A stretch of DNA of 25,674 bases, taken from contig JARKIF010000353.1 in assembly GCA_029378245.1 (NCBI GenBank), positions 1-25,674 of the forward strand. Direction: 5' to 3'. Below are positions 10,623-21,602 of the stretch, one piece after another; the stretch's first letter is position 1, and each line of letters begins with the position of its first letter. Both the position numbers and the translations under genes were made by a program. The notes below the pieces were generated by a model that was not told where the DNA came from, did not search any database, and saw only the letters and a list, made by a program, of their open reading frames with translations. Origin of the DNA: Roridomyces roridus. Taxonomy: Eukaryota > Basidiomycota > Agaricomycetes > Agaricales > Mycenaceae.

Positions 10623-11506
10623 AGTAAACACGTACAGTGCCTCTGGGGTTCGGACCATATATTCATTGCAGTACAATTCTTTGTGTTCAATTCAAAACCG
10701 TGGAGGAAGCAAAATCAAGGAAGGTTGGAGCATGCGCATTGATCATGATCCGACCTCATAGGCTCATCCTGGACCTCTCCATGCAATTCCATTCCACCCT
10801 GTATTACTTAGGTCGTTGGCTGCGATGCGACTCCGAGACACCGAGACACTTTGACGGCATACCGTATGTAAACAGAAGACGCGGCGATATACGTACATGA
10901 CATCGGGTGGGTTCAATTCCCCTTGATGGCTTGAAAGGCCGGGAAGCGCGCTCTCCTTTTCTCGAACTAGGGAAGTCCAGTCCATTCGTCCCGAGAATCC
11001 TCTTTCTCAGAAGCCACCGGACTTGAACGGGCATTACTGAAATCTTGAAGATCACGGGTCAAAGATTTTCTGATGGTTGAAAAATGACGGCAAAGCCAAG
11101 CATGGCGCGGATTCCCATGATGTCCGCTCTCTCTCTCTTGCAGAACATTCGAGAGTAAAGCCGCCACCCGTTCGCTCACCTCACCCCTGTTCAAATTCAC
11201 TTACGCTCTCGAACTTCCACGAACGTACTTACATCAGAAGAAGAAGGCCGCCCGTATTTTTACAATTGACAGATCCCACGACCCTTCAGGTTGCTGTCTC
11301 CATTTTTGAATGCATATGCACAGCGGCTGCAGTGCGGATCGCCAGACCAATCCCAGCGAAGTCCATCTTTGATAAATATCAGGCCTATTTCTCACCACCG
11401 TCGTTCTGTTTCCCTTCGTCTCTTCTGCCAGCTCACAGGCACTCCCCTCTCTCTTCCTCCGACGAACCTGTTTCGCTCGCGCCCCCGCTATCTTCTGCAG
11501 AACAAA
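10623..11506. other. Intergenic between DUF6534 and DUF6593 genes
   Basis: Holds the 3' flank of the DUF6534 gene and the leader of the DUF6593 gene. Frames at 11077-11691 (plus) and 11719-11234 (minus) overlap the next gene in other frames and look like shadows. Pyrimidine-rich stretches (about 11400-11460) suit a fungal promoter. No other gene seen. Confidence 0.4.
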
Positions 11507-12120
11507 ATGGCCGGTCAGACGATCTTCAAAGCCCAAGCGCCCGACATGCTCAACTGCACCCTCGTTGGGCAAACCCGTCGCGGGGGTGTAGAATACGCCA
11601 TCTCGACTGTCCGCAAGCTCTTCCAACGCAAGCCCACCTTCATCACCCACCGCCCCTCGGGGCTGCGCGGCGTCATCAACTGGAACGATAGGACGTTCAC
11701 TGTCGGGACCGAGCAGCATACTTGGGAGGAGATTCAGAGACCCAAGGGTGGGGTGTTTAGTCTGTGCGTCATATCTCGTTCGTCGTCATCGAAGCTGACC
11801 GACGGCTGGCAGGGCGAAGGAATGGTGTTGGTCCGGCCCCACTTACCTCGCAGAGCAGAAGAAAGGGCAATGGTTCATAAGCCATTCGTGGGGGAATGAC
11901 GCACCTGTTGCGGTGCTCACCAAAGCCAAGGAGCGCATAATTGGGACCTCGGAGCCTGCGGAACTCATTTTGTCGGATGATATCGAGGACGAGGTGGAGA
12001 GGATGTTTGCTGTGTTGGTTTTGGTGTATTCGCAGGCGGATGAATCTGATGTGCGTCGTTTTTCCTTCTGCGCGTCGAGTCGTAGGACTGATGGGTTTCG
12101 TTTCGCAGAGGGAGATGTGA
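11507..12120 (+). CDS. DUF6593-like small protein, 168 aa
   Basis: Three exons: 11507-11763, 11813-12050, 12109-12120, with introns of 49 and 58 nt (GTGCGT donors, CAG acceptors). Start context AACAAAATGG. The protein opens MAGQTIFKAQAPDMLNCTLV (NCT at residues 16-18), then FITHRPSGLRGVINWNDRTF, SLAKEWCWSGPTYLAEQKK, QWFISHSWGN, and ends in an acidic helix DDIEDEVERMFAVLVLVY and DESDREM. A compact beta-rich body beginning with an LNC[TS]VIG-like strand and closing with a hydrophobic helix is what I know as DUF6593 of Agaricomycetes, function unknown. No signal peptide or membrane anchor is apparent. Exon 3 encodes only three residues plus the stop; an acceptor 2 nt downstream would give a longer frame, but that extension looks non-coding. 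The family call is moderate; the gene model is strong. Confidence 0.7.
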
Positions 12121-13251
12121 GCGAAGACGGGAGTGTGGGCAGACCGAGCTTCGGAGGTGCGTGTTCTGCTCCTGGGGACCGATCGGTAAGAAGCTAACGG
12201 TGTTTCTCCCTCAGAACGGTCTCCGACTCGGAGCAAGTCAGTGGATGGGATTGTTCCGAAGATATTTATGTCAAACCTTCAATTACTCTTCTTGTTCAAA
12301 CTCGGTCGGCGAATCGGATCTCATTCGTCCATTGCTCGCTGGTGAGAAGTGCTGCCGTCAACTCCGCTCGAAATCATGATACCGAGCACTGCCTGTCGCC
12401 TGCCCTTCAAGATCGGAACAAGGTTTCCGTGGAAGTTGATGCGATGCGATGGCAACAAACGTATGCAGATTCGTCGTTGCTGGAGGCCGGGTTCTGGTCC
12501 AGCGTGCAGAGGCAGCGACCCGCCAAGAGATCAGAAAAGAATGGAGAAAACACATGCGATTTACTTATCAGGCGGGGGATTAACCTTCCATCTGCTTGCC
12601 CGATCAGAACAACTATCACCAATTCAGCATTGGGCTTTCAGCTGCTTGCTAATCCCGCAATCGACGTGTATCAGTGTCGGCGCCACGTTGTGTTACCGAG
12701 TCCTCGGAGGATGGCTTCCGGTGGTGAAGCTCGGCGGAGAGAGACGAGATGCATACGTGTTTGCTATCATCGCGCCCATGGAGTCCTGTGGAGTACCAGA
12801 ACCGGAATGGAGCGTATTCCAGAGAGCAGCGCTGGTGATGTATTAGGATCCAGCCGAAGCGTCATCAGAAACACGAGCATCAAAGAAGCACAGATAATCA
12901 AATTGCAAATGCGGGGCTCCACACTCGTCTCAATCTGCATGTTTAGGGATTAAAACGTCCATGGAAGTATCATCCTGGCAGTTTTCCGACCCGTTTGAAG
13001 CCAAGAGCAGTTAGGAAGGATCGAGGATAAACTGTTCGGGCCAGAGTTGCAGCCGGTGATGGCCTGTGATGGCCTGTCGTCCCGGCGGCCCCGTTATTGT
13101 CATGCGCCATCACTAAAAAAGAAGCGTGACATCGCGTGACGGGTCATCCCTTTCTCCATCGCTACTCATTAAATACCCGTTGCTTTCACCCTTCATAATC
13201 CGCCCTCCCTCACCTATACCGATCATCTCCCTTTCATCCACGAAAAGAATC
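12121..13251. other. Intergenic, no recognised gene
   Basis: Overlapping plus-strand frames (12342-12953, 12349-12846) run 165-203 codons but in two frames at once, without splice logic or any known motif. Toward 13252 a pyrimidine-rich leader and an ATTAAATACC TATA-like site (about 13167) precede the next gene. Confidence 0.4.
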
Positions 13252-13963
13252 ATGTCCCCAAAAGTCCGTGCTGGTGCGTTTTCCTCTCTCTCTCAAGATC
13301 CGATCCGGCGCGCTAACGCACCCCGAGGTACTCGCCGTGCGAGCGATGTCGGCGTGTGGCTCGACGAGACGGCGTTTGCCATGCAGAACGAAGAGGACGA
13401 GTACATGCAGTTCAGCCTCAACCTCGGTGACGATACCGACTCGACCCCCGTCTCTGCCTGCGCCACCCCGCCGAGACTGCGCCTTGACGTAGGGGCCCTG
13501 CAGAGGAAACGAAAGAACCAGTCATTAGCGGGTCAGTGTGCGACATGGTGCGTCTCCCTTTGTATTCAGTAGGCAGTCTCCTGACGTCGAGCCTAGTCTC
13601 CAGCACGTCGCTTCTAAAGACCTGGTCGCGGGTGGTCTCTGCCCCAACTGCGCTGCATTCTCACCCGTCTCCACAATCACGCACTCCTCCGCCCTCTTCT
13701 CCGTGACTTCGGGCGATTCGGACGAGGACAAGACGCCAGTACCCTCGCAAACCGCTGCACCCTCCCCCACCAGCGCACCGGGGCCCTCATCCCTCGTGCA
13801 GTCACATCCTTCCCAGCGCATGACGGAGCTACAAGCTCACCGGCATGCACTGGCCCAGTTGACCAGCCTTAACGGCGCCCTCTCCTCGCTCACGCGGCTC
13901 CTCTTCCTCTTCCTCGTCGTCGGCGTACTAGCCAGCCGGGGAGACTGGACGCCCGAGGCCTAA
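13252..13963 (+). CDS. Small protein with CxxC-x14-CxxC knuckle and C-terminal hydrophobic anchor, 202 aa
   Basis: Exons 13252-13273, 13328-13547 and 13597-13963; introns of 54 nt (branch GCTAAC) and 49 nt (GTGCGT, branch CTGAC, CTAG). The first intron is a multiple of three and open, so an unspliced form would stay in frame. Protein: MSPKVRAGTRRASDVGVW, a conserved-looking acidic stretch (DETAFAMQNEEDEYMQFSLN), a basic patch (RKRKNQ), then C78-AT-C81 and C96-PN-C99, which appear only once the second intron is removed. A Ser/Thr/Pro-rich linker follows, then a predicted helix (MTELQAHRHALAQLTSLNGA) and a hydrophobic tail (LLFLFLVVGVLA) ending RGDWTPEA. The paired CxxC could bind zinc; the end resembles a tail anchor for ER or mitochondrial membrane. 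I do not recognise the family. Confidence 0.65.
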
Positions 13964-15382
13964 GGCCTGTCCACCCCACCCCATCCCCTCTACGGCATCG
14001 CATCGCATCTACTACCCACATCGCATTAACCATCTCATCCTGCATTTCTCTCGCTGTACTCATACGGACTCGTTCGGAATTATCTTCTTACGTCTATCCA
14101 ATTTACCCTAGTTGCTTCTGGCTTGCGCGCTGCGGGCCTGCAGCGTGCATTCTGTTGTATACCTACCTTTTCTACCGTCCATCTCCCCTCGTTCATGATA
14201 TCTTAATCGATTCCAAAAAGTCTCAATCCACGACCACGTCACGACCTTGAATCTACGATGTTTACGACTGCCTTTCTTCCGCTTTGTGAGCTGCGCGATC
14301 CCGAAAATTTTCCGGCGCTAGTGAGTGCGCAGCTGACTCCTTTTGCTCTGTTTGAAATTCACCTTGGTATTGCAGGGTCCATGTGTCGAAATTGACGTTT
14401 CCGTTTCCAGGCCCAGACGCTCGCCACTCGCCCCTGGGCCCTCGGCTTCAACATTCAGGGTTAGTTCATCATGCATCATGTCCCTTAACGCGACCCGGAT
14501 CTCACCCAAAGCCCATCATCTTCGACTTCTTGGACAGCTCGATTTCGGTGCCACGCCACGAGAACTCATCATGTGGTTGGACTCGTGATGTGGGGTATCA
14601 GGTTGTCCCCTGTCTATTCAGGTACCCGCAACAGTAGGTAGGGTATAGTTCCGTTCGATCGAAACGTTACTTACATTATCATCAGGCACCTTAATGGTGA
14701 CTCAAGATCCACGCAAGATTGAACGCCCTGTGTGTTCCGATGAGGTTTGCCGGTCATGCGTTCGATTCCCTCCTCGTTGATATATGATATGAAAGATGCC
14801 AATTCCTTTTATTTGATCTCATGCAGGCATGAACTTGACGGACTCGTATCGGTATCGAGTGATGCACCTGATTCACTTGGACGGTCGGGCCAACCTTGCA
14901 CAATTCCAGGTTGAAAACGGGTGTCCTTGTGGATTTCGATGAGCTTTGGGTTCGATTCCCTCATCGATTCTGTGCCAGGCGTATTTGCCACTTGCTTTTC
15001 TTTCATAGCCTCGGACTTCAGGCGCTCAATGCCTGACTTTCTGGGCAGTTTCAACTTTCGTGCAGGTAAGACGGGGAGCCAAGTGGGTTTGAGCTCGAGC
15101 CCTCTCCCCTTCGAACGTGTGGAAGGTGATTTTTTTTTCACCCACACTGATTGACACGTCCCCGAATATCCGATAGATTAACAATTGTTGAACGGAAGTA
15201 TCAGCGTGTCCCCTCTCTAAAATTTTGAAAATGCGTCAGCGTTCGCGATCGTATGGTTTGCAACTCGAAACCTCCTTTCATCCTTGGCCCTTTCGATTGA
15301 CAGCATTTCTCAGGGTTGTTCACGCAGCGGTCCTCGAATTCGATGCACCGGCTGGCGTTATCACTAGTGAAGGTTTTAGAAT
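13964..15382. other. Intergenic, possible fragment near 14258
   Basis: The first 250 bases are a plausible 3' UTR. From ATG 14258 a short frame reads MFTTAFLPLCELRDPENFPA and meets a fair intron (GTGAGT at about 14321, TTGCAG at about 14377), but the following exon cannot be carried on with confidence, so I do not call a gene. Sequences near 14754 and 14948 contain GTTCGATTCCCTC, resembling tRNA T-arms, but no tRNA folds around them. Confidence 0.3.
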
Positions 15383-16000
15383 ACAATCTTCAAGGACTGG
15401 TCTGGATTGGATGTGATTCACCCTCGCGTCTAGCTGTCGGGCTTCAGCTATCCTGGTTTGCATGCCGTTCGACTCGGGGCTTCGTCGTCCATGGGTTGGA
15501 CCGACTCTGCATCTTTTTTTTTTTTCCTGTTTGCGTCCGTAGCCGCCACAATCCGAACACTGCAGGTCTCCCCGGCTAATAATCACCCTGGTTCACTTCC
15601 ACAGCTCAACCACTTTTGGTTGGCACATCGCATCTGACCCCGATCCCGAAGTGCAGCTGAATCGATTCAGGGAGAGGCCGTCTGCGTCTGCCGCCATTCC
15701 TGATGGATGACTCTGGTTTGTCCAACGACCTCGTTCGATGCGAGGCATCCCATGATCTCGGTTTCGACAGTCTTTTTCTCTTTCTCAAACGCTACAATCT
15801 TGATTGGATGGAACTCAGACTCGCCAAAGTAAAAACAATTTCCGCGCCGAACAAGATTCAGCTTGGAGCTGGGAACCACAAGACCTGTGGACCGCCAATA
15901 TCTGATTCCGCGGTTGTGCAAAATTGCATCTGACTTCTGGATCGTAACCATCTATGTTCCAACGTGCTTGTGCACAGTGCAAAACCAGTCGCAGGTTGTC
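15383..16000 (+). repeat. Dispersed repeat, copy A
   Basis: Directly repeats, with divergence and indels, the block at 20482-21263. Shared landmarks in the same order: AAGGACTGGT.TGGATTG, CATCGCGTCT-like, TATCCTGGTT.GCAT, CGTTCGACTCGGG, a T-rich run, GAGGCCGTC.GC, CGACCTCGTTCGA, CTCGGACAGG-like, TCTGCGGTTGTGCAA (TTCCGCGGTTGTGCAA here) and AGTCGCAGG. No protein could be followed across it. Element class is unknown. Confidence 0.7.
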
Positions 16001-16044
16001 TGCGCCCACTCACCTTGGGTGAGTGACACGGACGCTGGGCGGAT

Positions 16045-16213
16045 CTCGTTCGACTCGGGGATCCTTTGCTAGGTAGATATAGCCGTGGGTTTTTGTTCGT
16101 AGCTGCCATAATCCGAACACTCCAGGTCTACCCGGCTAACACTCCAAAGCCTGTGCTGATTTACTGATCCAAAAGTGCAGAGTTCAGGCTGAGGCCGTCT
16201 GCAGCCATTCGTG
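16045..16213 (+). repeat. Dispersed repeat, partial copy A'
   Basis: A second partial copy just downstream of copy A. Positions 16101-16140 match 15541-15580 at roughly 35 of 40 bases (AATCCGAACACT, CAGGTCT, CCCGGCTAA), again after CGTTCGACTCGGGG and before GAGGCCGTCTGC. It suggests internal tandem duplication of the element. Confidence 0.7.
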
Positions 16214-16639
16214 AGGGCAACGTGAGTCAACAGTTTCGGTCTCAGCAAGAATTTAAAAATGCATTTGAAAGAACCACGAAGAAAGAGTACACAGAGTGAT
16301 CAAGCCGGCCCCAAGGATGTTGTGGACGGAAAGAAGCTCGGGGGTCAGTCTTGTAACCCCGAGGCTTGGCGGCAAGACCGATAATCGCGTCCGAAGTCGG
16401 ATACGTCCGAGTCATTTTCCAAGGGGGAGCCAAGACACCCGAGTTTCAAGCCGTCGAGTAAGGTAGTAACTAGTTGAGCAAGACCGGATGTCATGACGAG
16501 TGGGACAGCTTTCAGCCGTTGTGCATTGACTGACATGGAACAAGTCGTGGGATGATGACATCGGAGACAAAGCTAGTCGGGTTACTGAATTTTCGACCGG
16601 AAATCCTACAGAACAATGTAAAGGTATCCAAGCGGAAAC
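16214..16639. other. Intergenic, no recognised gene
   Basis: Between the repeat and the 3' end of the Old Yellow Enzyme pseudogene. Short frames on both strands only; no motif recognised. Confidence 0.4.
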
Positions 16640-17690
<1,051 letters not shown>

Positions 17691-18745
17691 TTGTCCCGCA
17701 GAATCTTCGAGGCTCGTGGTCTTGAGGAATAAGTAACCATTTTGGGTCGTTCTCGAGTGTCGGAAACGGACTAGAGCATGGAATTTGGCAGCAGAGCCGG
17801 AGAGCGACATGGTGGCAGAGAGCAAGGCAAAATGATCCGCCATCAGATGACAGCCGCGCTTGCTCTTGACCGCCAACTCCAAGGTGTCGAGCGACACCAC
17901 CCTCACCAGTACACCATTCCTGTTGCGGTCCTCGAGATTCCTCCCTGCGCCGTACAATCATAGGCCTACATCAACTGACAACGACAAAATCTAAGACCCC
18001 CCAAGTCAGAATTTCCGACGTCTCGAAGCTCGATATCAACGACGGCGTCGAATTCATGGGCAAGATGAAGGACCTCCTAGTCGTCAAGATGCATCCAGAC
18101 TGCAAATATAGCACACCTCCGCAGCCGTCGACATCGACTCGGAAAGTCCTTAGTCGATGTGTCGTCCCTGACCGGTCTATGGATGATTCAAGAAGGGGAC
18201 AACTCTTTCGAAGCCCCAGTTCGTCCGAGTCGCAGGATGTCGGTGCCAGCAAGTACTTGGCACGTACTGTGTCATCTCCTTTTCTCTACTGGATGCTGCG
18301 TTCAATCGGGCGTGTTTGTATCGTGAGTGGGCCTTCTTGCCGAAGCTTCTCCGTGTGTGACCCAGGGAAGCCATCCATCGCTGCCAGATCGAATACTCTG
18401 GGTTCCAATATTACCCGCCGTTGGCCCGCCCGCCATTCAAGGTTAGGGCGCAATGAGAAAGTAAGACGATGACAAGGTGAAGGACTGATTCATCATCCAA
18501 TGACGCTTGTGCGAGGGTCGCAGGTGAGTGAGTCTCCTCTGGCTCCTAGATAATATCTGAATTGATATCATTTTAGATGTCTGGCGTGAAAGGGGCGCCA
18601 ATACAGTGACGAGGTTCTGTCCAGAATCGCAAGTCAGGAGTTCAATACAACACGCACTCCTCAAAGTTCCTGGATGACTGGTAAACTCAATAAAATGCCA
18701 CGCATTCGTCTTGGACAAGCCCTTGTTCCCGCCACCCTCGATATC
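17691..18745. other. Intergenic with one unrecognised open stretch
   Basis: A plus-strand frame through about 17970-18100 reads protein-like (VRISDVSKLDINDGVEF, then MGKMKDLLVVKMHPD) but has no start, splice partner or family I know; it may be another gene remnant. The rest, up to the promoter of the gene at 18746, shows nothing. Confidence 0.3.
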
Positions 18746-20194
18746 ATGTCCTCTGCCACCGCCGTATCTCAAGCCATGAGCGTTGTCATCCTCTTGGTTG
18801 GTTCGTCCTTCTGTGTATCTTCTTCGCCAGTGATACTGATTAAACTCCCCTCGTCCACAGGAATCACCATCGTCACGGCCTTTTTGACGAAACGCCTCAG
18901 CTCGAGTTGGAGTCTTAGGGACGGATGGCAGCGGCTCAACTGGCCCCGCCTCTGCATTGTTTTGATTTTCTTGGATTCATATCTTTTTCTCTTTGCTTGT
19001 GCGTTGCTTTCTTTGGTCTCCGGCATTTCAAATTGAGCTTACCGACGTACTGGACAGCGGGCATCCTCATGTTCGGTGTCAGCCTCCAGAAGGACACAAA
19101 GGCATGCGCGTCGGCGATATACCTCTGCGTCTCGTTCTACACCTCGTCGAAAGTTTTGATATACGCATTTTTGTGTACGCTTTATACTCTCTTCTTATCC
19201 CTACGCTCATCTTCTTGGTAGCGGAGAAGGTGTATATGGTATGGGACACTGGCCGCAGTCGACTGCGTTCGCCAGTGTACGTGCTTTGTATCGTCACCGT
19301 CACTCTCTACGGCGCCATTGTTGGCCTCATGGCCATCGGTACGTCGCACGTTCTCGTGGTCTGATCCTCCGCCCACGTCCCTGCAGGTGGCATCGCGGAA
19401 TTGAGCCCAACTGACGGTCTCTGTCAGTCTTGCCCATCGTATTCTCCAATATAATCTAAATTATTCGTCAGGCGTCATCGGCCTCAAACCCACCGCTTCA
19501 ATTCCTTTGTTGTCTTACGATTTGTGCGTTCTAGAATCTCTCTCGTATTGGTCGAATTTCTCACCGGGGTCTAGGTACATCAACATTCTGTTGACATCAC
19601 TATTCCTGTGGCCGCTTTTCCGCTCGCAGCATTCGACTGCACGCTTGCGGCGTGTCGCCGCCCGGACGCTGATGTACGTCCTTCATCCTCACTACCTCCA
19701 TTCATGCCAACTCTTCATTAGCGCATCCGCGGTGGCACTAACGACTTCCACGATCAACATGACCGTCCTCACCGTCCTACACGGGCGCGAACTCGGGTGG
19801 ATTTGCCTCGCCAGCTGCGGGACGGACGTCGTCTTCAACGCGGCTGCCCTCTTCTGGCTCACCTCCGGCACGTCTCAGTCCTCGCTCAGCGGTACGAGCT
19901 CGGCTCGCCACGAGACGACCAACCTCGAGCCAAACCTCATCGCGTTCCCTGCCCCGCCGAGTCCCAGGCGGAGTCATTTCAAGGTTGACGCGCCGCAGAG
20001 TCCGTCGCAGGAGGCGTTTGCGAAGGAGGATAAAAGGACGTATGAGATGGGGCCCTTGTCGCCTTCGTCGGCGCGGTTCCAGGTGAGGCTCTCCCGTCCC
20101 TCTTCGCCGTCCGCTGACTGGGAGGCAGATTCAAGTGACGACCGAGTCTCGTGTCGCTTCTGGCCCTCCGGATGTCGTGGATGCCGAGAATTAA
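18746..20194 (+). CDS. Seven-helix integral membrane protein, 346 aa, family unnamed
   Basis: Nine exons join without a phase conflict: 18746-18800, 18861-18998, 19058-19174, 19222-19338, 19387-19422, 19472-19523, 19575-19673, 19722-20082, 20129-20194; introns 46-60 nt. ATG 18746 (ATCATGTCC context) is preferred to upstream in-frame ATGs at 18674 and 18695 because the protein then starts just before helix 1. About seven hydrophobic segments: residues 9-27 (SVVILLVGITIVTAF), 48-72 (LCIVLIFLDSYLFLFASGIL), 80-103 (AIYLCVSFYTSSKVLIYAF), 120-143 (SPVYVLCIVTVTLYGAIVG), 162-186 (INILLTSLFLWPLF), 202-224, 230-252 (SCGTDVVFNAAALFW). The tail (253-346) is Ser/Pro-rich with repeated SP sites (APPSPRRS, APQSPSQEA, LSPSSARF), a likely phosphorylated cytosolic end. 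It differs from DUF6534 in motifs. The layout is GPCR-like, but no known receptor motif was seen; receptor function is inference. Confidence 0.75.
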
Positions 20195-20481
20195 GACCAT
20201 GTTCCGTCTGCTCTGTATACGTGGGTTCCTTTCAAATTCTTGGGGTTTGAGAGGATGCGTCATACTCTTATTTTTTGGTTGGTTAGAATGTCTTTGTACC
20301 AAGTAAGATTACATGTAGCTACTACTAGTCTGCAACAGAAATCATCTTCATACGCGTACGAACCCGCTTCTGAAATGACTAAGAAGGACTACGGGTTCGA
20401 CTCCCGAATGGCATTATAAATCCTTTCACGTATTTTTGTTCCCTCTTTCTTCTGCTTGGGAGCGCTCTAGATTTGAAAAGA
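20195..20481. other. 3' flank of the seven-helix gene
   Basis: No gene. Contains GGGTTCGACTCCCG near 20393, a T-arm-like hairpin, without the rest of a tRNA. Confidence 0.4.
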
Positions 20482-21263
20482 ACAATCTACACAAGGACTG
20501 GTATGGATTGTACTGCCATTCAACATCGCGTCTGGCTTTCGACCTTCAACGTTTCAACTATGTTGGGAATCGACGCGGGAGCGGAGTATGAGGTAAGTTG
20601 TTTGCAATCGCAATCGTGTGAGGGATGTATGCGTTAGGGCAAACAGATGCCCTACGCCGTAGATTCCTGGGGCTTATATACTACACGGGAATGTATCTAG
20701 AATATTCTACAAAAGTCCAACGAAGATTATCAGTCAGCAACGAAGAAAGTAGTAGAAGGTTCCGGAGGTGGTGAGTCAGAACCATGCCGAAATCCCGAAA
20801 TCCCAAGAAACTAGTATCCTGGTTCGCATCCCGTTCGACTCGGGCTACGTTTATGTACGAGGCAATTCCTTTTTCTGTCCGTCCGCCCAGGCCCCCAAGC
20901 AACGATCGAAATCCCACCCTGGTTGGCTTGCAATTGAATACACGGTTCAGCAACTTGTGTATGGGGATTTCAGGCCGAGGCCGTCGGCAGCCCTACGGTC
21001 TGTCAAGCGACCTCGTTCGACTCGGGGCCTCGCATTTGATTCGTTTGCCTCTTTTTTTTGTTCGAATTCTCAATCGCCACAAGTCTTGATGCGATTGAAC
21101 TCGGACAGGCTTGCCCAAGTAAGCCACTTTCGTGCCTGACTACAGCTTCAGTTCGGAACCGCACGACTGCGCTGTATTGATTCTGCGGTTGTGCAACACC
21201 GTATCTGACTTTCGGCGTCAGCTACTTATCCTTCAACACGCCGATGCAGTCGCAGGCTGGTTG
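20482..21263 (+). repeat. Dispersed repeat, copy B
   Basis: Same orientation and landmark order as copy A (15383-16000) but longer, with about 150-200 extra bases near 20560-20810. It contains the sub-motif TTCGACTCGGG twice (about 20842 and 21020). Downstream to about 21500 there are further echoes (GTAAATAGCCCTC near 21264, GTAAGTAGCCCTC near 21410, GGGTTCGACTCCCTG near 21478), so the element may extend further. Confidence 0.7.
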
Positions 21264-21602
21264 TAAATAGCCCTCGGTTCAACCGTTGAATGCAATTGGT
21301 TGCTGACCTCCAAATATTTGGTGTTCCTCAGATTTTTTTCTGCCAGGAAGGCCACAAGTACCACGTTAATCCGACCTGCGCGGCTCGGGGAGTCCCCAAG
21401 GAAGCTATGTAAGTAGCCCTCAGTAGTCCTGTTCAACGGCCTCGTCTAGTATCTACCCAGGGATAATTTGACTGCACGGGTTCGACTCCCTGTCGGTGCG
21501 CTTGCAGAATGAAGTCCAGTTTTTTCTTTCTTGATCTAATCCTCCCAACAATACTGAAAGAAAGAAATACCATTATACGCGAATTATCAACTAAATCTTC
21601 GT
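21264..21602. other. Repeat flank and 3' flank of the thioesterase gene
   Basis: No gene recognised. Paired TAARTAGCCCTC words about 145 bp apart hint at more repeat structure. Confidence 0.35.

Noticed and set aside
12342..12953. Plus-strand open frames of 203 and 165 codons downstream of the DUF6593 gene
   Set aside because: They overlap in two frames, show no family motif and no splice logic, and do not extend the DUF6593 protein in a sensible way.
14258..14640. Possible short gene starting MFTTAFLPLCELRDPENFPA with a GTGAGT...TTGCAG intron
   Set aside because: Only one intron looks good, later exons need arbitrary choices, and no family is recognisable.
14740..14965. tRNA genes suggested by GTTCGATTCCCTC near 14754 and 14948 (also 20393, 21478 and, reversed, near 6590)
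   Set aside because: T-arm-like words are present but the T-stems have mismatches, and no matching acceptor stem, D-arm or anticodon arm could be placed around any of them.
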